Part shown: positions 60,209-64,000 of the stretch, one piece after another
Position numbering within the stretch: position 1 is the first letter of the stretch
Layout: each line of letters starts with the position of its first letter
NCBI GenBank assembly: GCA_019456185.1
Contig: VRUH01000012.1
Location: 31,047-95,046, forward strand
Direction of reading: 5' to 3'
Length of the DNA stretch: 64,000 bases
Source of the DNA: Candidatus Glassbacteria bacterium
GTDB lineage: Bacteria > Gemmatimonadota > Glassbacteria > GWA2-58-10
Program-made: the position numbers and the translations under genes
Notes under the pieces: generated by a model
The model's input: the letters and a program-made list of their open reading frames with translations, nothing else
Databases searched by the model: none
Told to the model about the DNA's origin: nothing

Positions 60209-60559
60209 CTATTCCTCCCCCTCCAGTTCGATCACCTGGTTCACCAGGCTGCGGATCAGATCGTTGACAAAATCGGGCACCTCGCTCAGGATTTCCTCCA
60301 GTGACTCCCTGTCCAACTCCACCAGCAGCGAGCGCTCCAGCGCGGTTACAGTCGCGCTGCGGGTGGAGTCGCCCTCCTTGAGCAGAGCGTACTCGCCGAA
60401 ACTCTGCCCCTTGCCCAGGGTGGCCACCACCTGCCTCCCGCTCCCCGTACCGCGGCTCACTTCCACGCTGCCGCTCTGGATGTAGTAAAACGTCCTGCCC
60501 GCGCTGCCCTCCTCGAAAACAACCTCGCCCTGCTCGACAACTTTCATCAACTGGCTCAT
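60209..60559 (-). CDS. Stand-alone cyclic-nucleotide-binding-domain protein
   Basis: This 116-residue protein is a single CNB beta-roll: GEVVFEEGSAGRTFYYIQSG near 11, then the phosphate-binding cassette SFGEYALLKEGDSTRSATVTA near 54-74 with Glu and Arg both present, so nucleotide binding is plausible. No effector domain is attached. It lies 16 bases downstream of the glycosidase-like gene on the same strand and is probably cotranscribed. It is a paralogue of the protein at 33772. Confidence 0.85.
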   Translation of the reverse strand: MSQLMKVVEQGEVVFEEGSAGRTFYYIQSGSVEVSRGTGSGRQVVATLGKGQSFGEYALLKEGDSTRSATVTALERSLLVELDRESLEEILSEVPDFVNDLIRSLVNQVIELEGEE

Positions 60560-60575
60560 CGTTTACCCCTCCCTG

Positions 60576-62849
60576 CTATTTTTCCAGCAATATCACGCTC
60601 GCAAGGCCGTGCTGTTCGAGCCGGAACGTGAGCGCGTCCCCTTCCACCTTGCTCGGTGAAACAGGCTTGCCCGTGCTGCTGCCGGTGATATCCGGCTGCA
60701 CCAGGCTGAACGTCGTGAATTCGGCGGCGTCGGGCAGACGGCAGGTCAGCTCCACGTCCGGCGTGGTACCGGGAATATTATACAGGTCGCGCCAGATACT
60801 GACCATCGCCACCATCACCGAGCCGTCGGCCAGGCGGAAGATATTCCCGTCGGTCTTGGGCGGCAGGCTCAGCGCCCGGGGGTGGAACACCCATTTCTTG
60901 CCCTTGAACTTTTCGATCAGCGGGTGGTAGACAGTCTGCAGCCACTCGGCCTTTTTCTTCTGCTGGACAACCTCGGGGCTGTCGTCCGGTTCAATCCCGC
61001 TCCTGACCCGGCTGTAGAAATAACCGTAGCGCAGGCAGTTGAGGAACAGCCGTTCCGGGTGCTGCCACGAACCGCTGTCGAGGATCATCCCGTGACGGTT
61101 CAGGCCCAGGTAGCTCTGGGCGATCAGCCAATCGGGCTTCTCGACCGCCGGGGTGCTCTCGCGGGCCATCACCCCGTCGATCCCTTTGAGCGCGGTGATC
61201 ATGGTCGGTTTGTTGCAGGTGATAAACTTGCCGTTCTCATGCAATACGGGACCGACAACCTCGCGCATCATCCGCGTAAACATGTTCATCGGGAAATATG
61301 CCGGCTTGTTGTTGACCATCGTCATCCCGTCGTCGTGGGCGAAATCGAACTTGTAGGTGCGGCCGTAGACGTCCCAGAAGAAGCCGGCGATATCAGGGTA
61401 GGAGCGCACCATCTCCCGCGCCTGTTCGGCCAAGTCCCGTCCGAACGAGGTGGTGTTCGGATCGGAGCACATCAGCCAGCAGGCGTTGCTGTCCGGGTGG
61501 GTCTGGCCCTTGTAGGCCGGGATCGGCACGCCGTTCTCGTCCAGCGCGATATCGTCCGGGTATTTGTCCCTGGCGTACCACCACTCGCTCTCGGTGATAT
61601 TGTAGTAGATGAACGTGCCGACCCCCTGTTCGGCGGCCCGCTTGCTGTGGTCACGAATCCGCTCGCGGCTTTTGGTCCGCCCCGGCCGGGGATGCGACAG
61701 GTTTTCCCATGTCTTAACCGACACGGGCGGGATCATCTCGCCGTACTTGGTGAAATGCCCGTGCATCTCCTCCCAGCGCACGCCCTCGTCGTAGTAGCCC
61801 TTGAACTGCTCGCTGAACTCATCGCCGCTCATGGCGTCCGGATAGGGCTGGTCGATTACATAGGCCCCGTCGTAGCGCTCGAATCCGGGCGCGGGGTCGA
61901 AATACTCGCGGTACTGCTCGTAGACCCAGCCCAGCGAGGCGCGCCAGTTGGCCGGCTGGAGAGTGATCAGCAGACCGGTTTCGGGGCTGAACGTGTCGCG
62001 AAGGCCCAGGTATTCCGAGATAACCTGAAGGTACGGGCGCTCGTCCATAGCGTAGTTGCGGCTGTTCCAGTGGAAATCCTGGCTGATCCCGATACTGTTG
62101 CGGTAACGGATCCGTACCGCGGGGATTTCGAACGGATTGACCACGGTCAGCGCGTTTTTCTCATCGCTCCTGTAAAAGGTCAGCATCGGGATAACCGTGC
62201 GCCAGTTGGTGTTGCCCACCGGCCCCCCGTCGACTATCCCGTAGTTGACCTGGAACGGCTCCCACGGATTGGGGCTGAACGGAGCCTCTGCGATCGGCGC
62301 CCAGGCGCTGTAACCCCAGGTCGGCAGCGGCAGGAGCTGGACCATTTTCAACGAACGGTCCTCTCCGCTCTGCTTGACCGCTTTGATGGTCCAGCGAAGG
62401 TGGTCCGCATGCAGTTCCATTCGTTCGGCCACCACGAAATCCGCGCCCGGAAAACTTTTCTCGAACGTGATTACCGCCCTGCCATCGCCTTCCTCGACCT
62501 TGAAACCGCTTATCGTTCCCGGATCGTTGAGATCGGAATAAGCTTTCTGCTTCAGCTCATCGTAAATCAACACTCCGCCGATCCGCTCGCCGACAGGCAC
62601 ATCTTCCACCGGCCAGACCACCGCGGCGATCTGGTTGCAGTAATCGACACCATCTTCGAGATTCACCAGACGGCGGATTGTGCCGTCCCGCCCGGAGACT
62701 GCCACCGCGAGACTGCCGTTATCGAGGACGGTCAAATCTCCATCGACGCTTACAGCTACCGCCGCTGTCGCCGGTGTTACCGCAATCATAAAAAATGCAA
62801 GAACAAGCAGAGCTCGGATCAGGCTTACCGGCAGTTTTTTGCCGTCCAT
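60576..62849 (-). CDS. Secreted glycoside-hydrolase-like protein (TIM barrel with beta-sandwich)
   Basis: This 757-residue protein has a signal peptide (cleavage near ATAAVAV, residue 30). A beta-rich N-domain of about 270 residues includes LDNGSLAVAVSGRDGTIRRL, as in carbohydrate-binding super-sandwich domains. A (beta/alpha)8-like central region follows: GTFIYYNITESEWWY near 420, and DIAGFFWDVYGRTYKFDFAHDDGM near 500, with acidic residues suited to catalysis. The C-domain is beta. This layout is like uncharacterised GH36/DUF6259-type glycosidases, but the specific family and substrate are not recognised. GGGAGA precedes the ATG. Confidence 0.7.
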   Translation of the reverse strand: MDGKKLPVSLIRALLVLAFFMIAVTPATAAVAVSVDGDLTVLDNGSLAVAVSGRDGTIRRLVNLEDGVDYCNQIAAVVWPVEDVPVGERIGGVLIYDELKQKAYSDLNDPGTISGFKVEEGDGRAVITFEKSFPGADFVVAERMELHADHLRWTIKAVKQSGEDRSLKMVQLLPLPTWGYSAWAPIAEAPFSPNPWEPFQVNYGIVDGGPVGNTNWRTVIPMLTFYRSDEKNALTVVNPFEIPAVRIRYRNSIGISQDFHWNSRNYAMDERPYLQVISEYLGLRDTFSPETGLLITLQPANWRASLGWVYEQYREYFDPAPGFERYDGAYVIDQPYPDAMSGDEFSEQFKGYYDEGVRWEEMHGHFTKYGEMIPPVSVKTWENLSHPRPGRTKSRERIRDHSKRAAEQGVGTFIYYNITESEWWYARDKYPDDIALDENGVPIPAYKGQTHPDSNACWLMCSDPNTTSFGRDLAEQAREMVRSYPDIAGFFWDVYGRTYKFDFAHDDGMTMVNNKPAYFPMNMFTRMMREVVGPVLHENGKFITCNKPTMITALKGIDGVMARESTPAVEKPDWLIAQSYLGLNRHGMILDSGSWQHPERLFLNCLRYGYFYSRVRSGIEPDDSPEVVQQKKKAEWLQTVYHPLIEKFKGKKWVFHPRALSLPPKTDGNIFRLADGSVMVAMVSIWRDLYNIPGTTPDVELTCRLPDAAEFTTFSLVQPDITGSSTGKPVSPSKVEGDALTFRLEQHGLASVILLEK

Positions 62850-63005
62850 GTTATCTCCCTGGGTTTATAGGTGAAAATTAGGCTGGCCTTACCTGGAAAG
62901 TATGATAAATTGATAGCAGACTCAACCTTGCCGATGAAGATAATAATTATTTTAGAAATATCTTGTGTCAACCAAAGAAGATTATTATAATGAACTGCAA
63001 GAGCT

Positions 63006-63024
63006 GAGAATGATACTCTTTCTC
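63006..63024 (+). promoter_or_regulatory. Fur/Zur-like operator upstream of the metal ABC operon
   Basis: GAGAATGATACTCTTTCTC matches the 19-bp Fur consensus GATAATGATAATCATTATC at 14 positions and has TGAGAA/TTCTCA dyad symmetry (63005-63025). It lies 17 bases before the ATG of a metal-binding lipoprotein gene, where repression by a metal-loaded Fur-family protein is expected. Confidence 0.55.
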
Positions 63025-63041
63025 ATTGCTGGAGATTAATA

Positions 63042-63977
63042 ATGCTGGTTTTCAGGTATTCATCTTTTCTCCTCTCCTTGTTTTTTTGCGCTTGCACCGG
63101 GAGCGGAAACGAATCCGTACCAGCCGCTCAAAAGAGCAGGCCCCTGGTTGCCGCCACTACCACGATTGTGGCCGACATCGCCGCTAACGTGGCCGGCGGA
63201 CGCATGGATGTGATCAGCATCATGAAAGCCGGTGAGGACCCCCATATCTACGACCCCCGCCCCGGTGATGCCCGCCTGATCGCTCGGGCCGATGTGGTCC
63301 TGACCAACGGACTGCACCTGGAGGGCACTCTCCACGATATCGTGCACAACAACCTCAAGGACGGTGCCGTGTTCCGGGAACTGGCCGAGGATGAGCGCAT
63401 CGAGGTTATCGAAAGCCAGCAGTACCAGGGCGCTCCCGATCCGCACTGCTGGTTCAGCATCCCCTATGTCAAGGTTTACACCGAGAATGCCGCCGAGGCT
63501 TTGGCCGAGGCCGACCCGGCTAACGCCGATTTTTACCGGTCCAACGCTGAGCATTATATCGTCCGGCTCGACTCACTTGACCGTTACGCACGCAAGGTAA
63601 TCGGACAAATTCCGCCGGAGAAGAGGATCCTGGTTACAGCCCACGACGCTTTCCACTATTTCGGGATCGAGTACGGAGTGGACGTGATGACCGTGATCGG
63701 AATCAGCACCGACAGCGAGCCCCGTCCCCAGGACGTGGAAGCGCTGGTTAACCTGGTCCGGGAGCACGGGGTACCCGCGGTGTTTATCGAAACCAGCGTC
63801 AGCGCGAGCCTGAACAACCTGGTGCGCAAGGTCAGCGAGAAAACCGGCGCGGCTGTCGGCGGCACGCTCTACAGCGACAGCCTGGGCGAACCGGGCACCG
63901 ATGCAGGGACCTTCCTCGGCATGTTCCGCCACAATGTCGATACGATAGCCGGGGCACTCAGCGCGGGGAGTCTTTGA
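63042..63977 (+). CDS. Metal ABC transporter substrate-binding lipoprotein (ZnuA/TroA family)
   Basis: This 311-residue cluster A-I binding protein has a lipoprotein signal (SLFFCACTGSG). Metal ligands are readable: His in GEDPHIYDPRPGD near 67, His in APDPHCWFSIPYV near 145, His in TAHDAFHYFGIEYG near 205, and an acidic ligand in the C-lobe (VFIETSVSASL near 250). It delivers Zn2+, Mn2+ or Fe2+ to a permease; the lack of a long His-rich loop leans away from classical ZnuA. GGAG lies ahead of the ATG. A Fur-like box lies upstream, and the next gene starts one base after its stop. Confidence 0.93.
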   Translation: MLVFRYSSFLLSLFFCACTGSGNESVPAAQKSRPLVAATTTIVADIAANVAGGRMDVISIMKAGEDPHIYDPRPGDARLIARADVVLTNGLHLEGTLHDIVHNNLKDGAVFRELAEDERIEVIESQQYQGAPDPHCWFSIPYVKVYTENAAEALAEADPANADFYRSNAEHYIVRLDSLDRYARKVIGQIPPEKRILVTAHDAFHYFGIEYGVDVMTVIGISTDSEPRPQDVEALVNLVREHGVPAVFIETSVSASLNNLVRKVSEKTGAAVGGTLYSDSLGEPGTDAGTFLGMFRHNVDTIAGALSAGSL

Positions 63978-63978
63978 G

Positions 63979-64000
63979 ATGGAGAACCGCAACGCACTCG
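63979..64000 (+). CDS. Start of next gene in the metal ABC operon, probably the ATPase (cut by window edge)
   Basis: An ATG lies one base after the stop of the binding-protein gene and opens a frame MENRNAL that runs off the window. GGGGAG just upstream could serve as ribosome site. In znu/tro operons the ATPase or permease gene follows here; the seven visible codons cannot confirm it. Confidence 0.5.

Noticed and set aside
60882-62870. A 662-codon plus-strand frame opposite the glycosidase-like gene
   Set aside because: Antisense shadow: composition-driven, no motifs, and it contradicts the signal peptide and ribosome site on the minus strand.

Overview
ORGANISM. The window is a dense, GC-rich chromosomal segment from a Gram-negative bacterium: it has lipoprotein signals, Lnt, outer-membrane barrels and a secreted HtrA protease. 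A gingipain-like C25 peptidase with a type IX secretion (T9SS) sorting domain beside a PorV-type barrel, a GWxTD protein, and a DUF6599/DUF362 pair point to the FCB superphylum or an allied uncultivated phylum (Glassbacteria/Latescibacteria/KSB1/Zixibacteria-like). No rRNA is present, so the phylum remains an inference. Promoters with near-consensus sigma-70 -35/-10 boxes at 17-bp spacing are readable at many sites. LAYOUT. 0-14 kb: lytic transglycosylase, an overlooked small membrane ORF, a GWxTD protein, a dctP-dctQ-dctM TRAP transporter operon, a nested palindromic MITE-like element, outer-membrane/T9SS genes, Trm112-like protein and Era. 14.7-23.6 kb: tRNA-Lys, a DUF6599-DUF362 pair, and a five-gene minus-strand envelope operon (methyltransferase, PBP1-fold lipoprotein, GT2, YfhO, rhomboid). 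23.7-31.3 kb: ribosomal protein S1 with an unusual acidic tandem-repeat tail, PlsC, Lnt, a polytopic membrane protein, and a pyrF-fur unit with a Fur-like box over its promoter. 31.4-40.3 kb: RecD2, a cyclic-nucleotide-domain protein, a class III cyclase, and a WbpB/WbpE-like sugar cluster. 40.5-46.4 kb: tRNA-Ala, TadA, a CE15-type esterase, a small island at tRNA-Arg, IspG and an internally deleted GH94-like pseudogene. 46.6-58.2 kb: EcfT, TruA, HtrA protease, purB, purC, psd-pssA, purF, ppdK. 58.2-64 kb: an MntA-HepT toxin-antitoxin module between duplicated ppdK 3' ends, an AT-rich hydrolase gene, a secreted glycosidase-like protein with a CNB protein, and the start of a metal ABC transporter operon with a Fur-like operator. 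MOST INTERESTING. Two insertions sit at gene 3' ends and leave the end duplicated. One is about 1.8 kb at tRNA-Arg(CCG), with three unknown AT-rich genes and phased direct repeats but no integrase. The other is an exactly 930-bp-offset duplication of the ppdK 3' end enclosing MntA-HepT. Both look like minimal islands whose integration machinery is lost or acts in trans.
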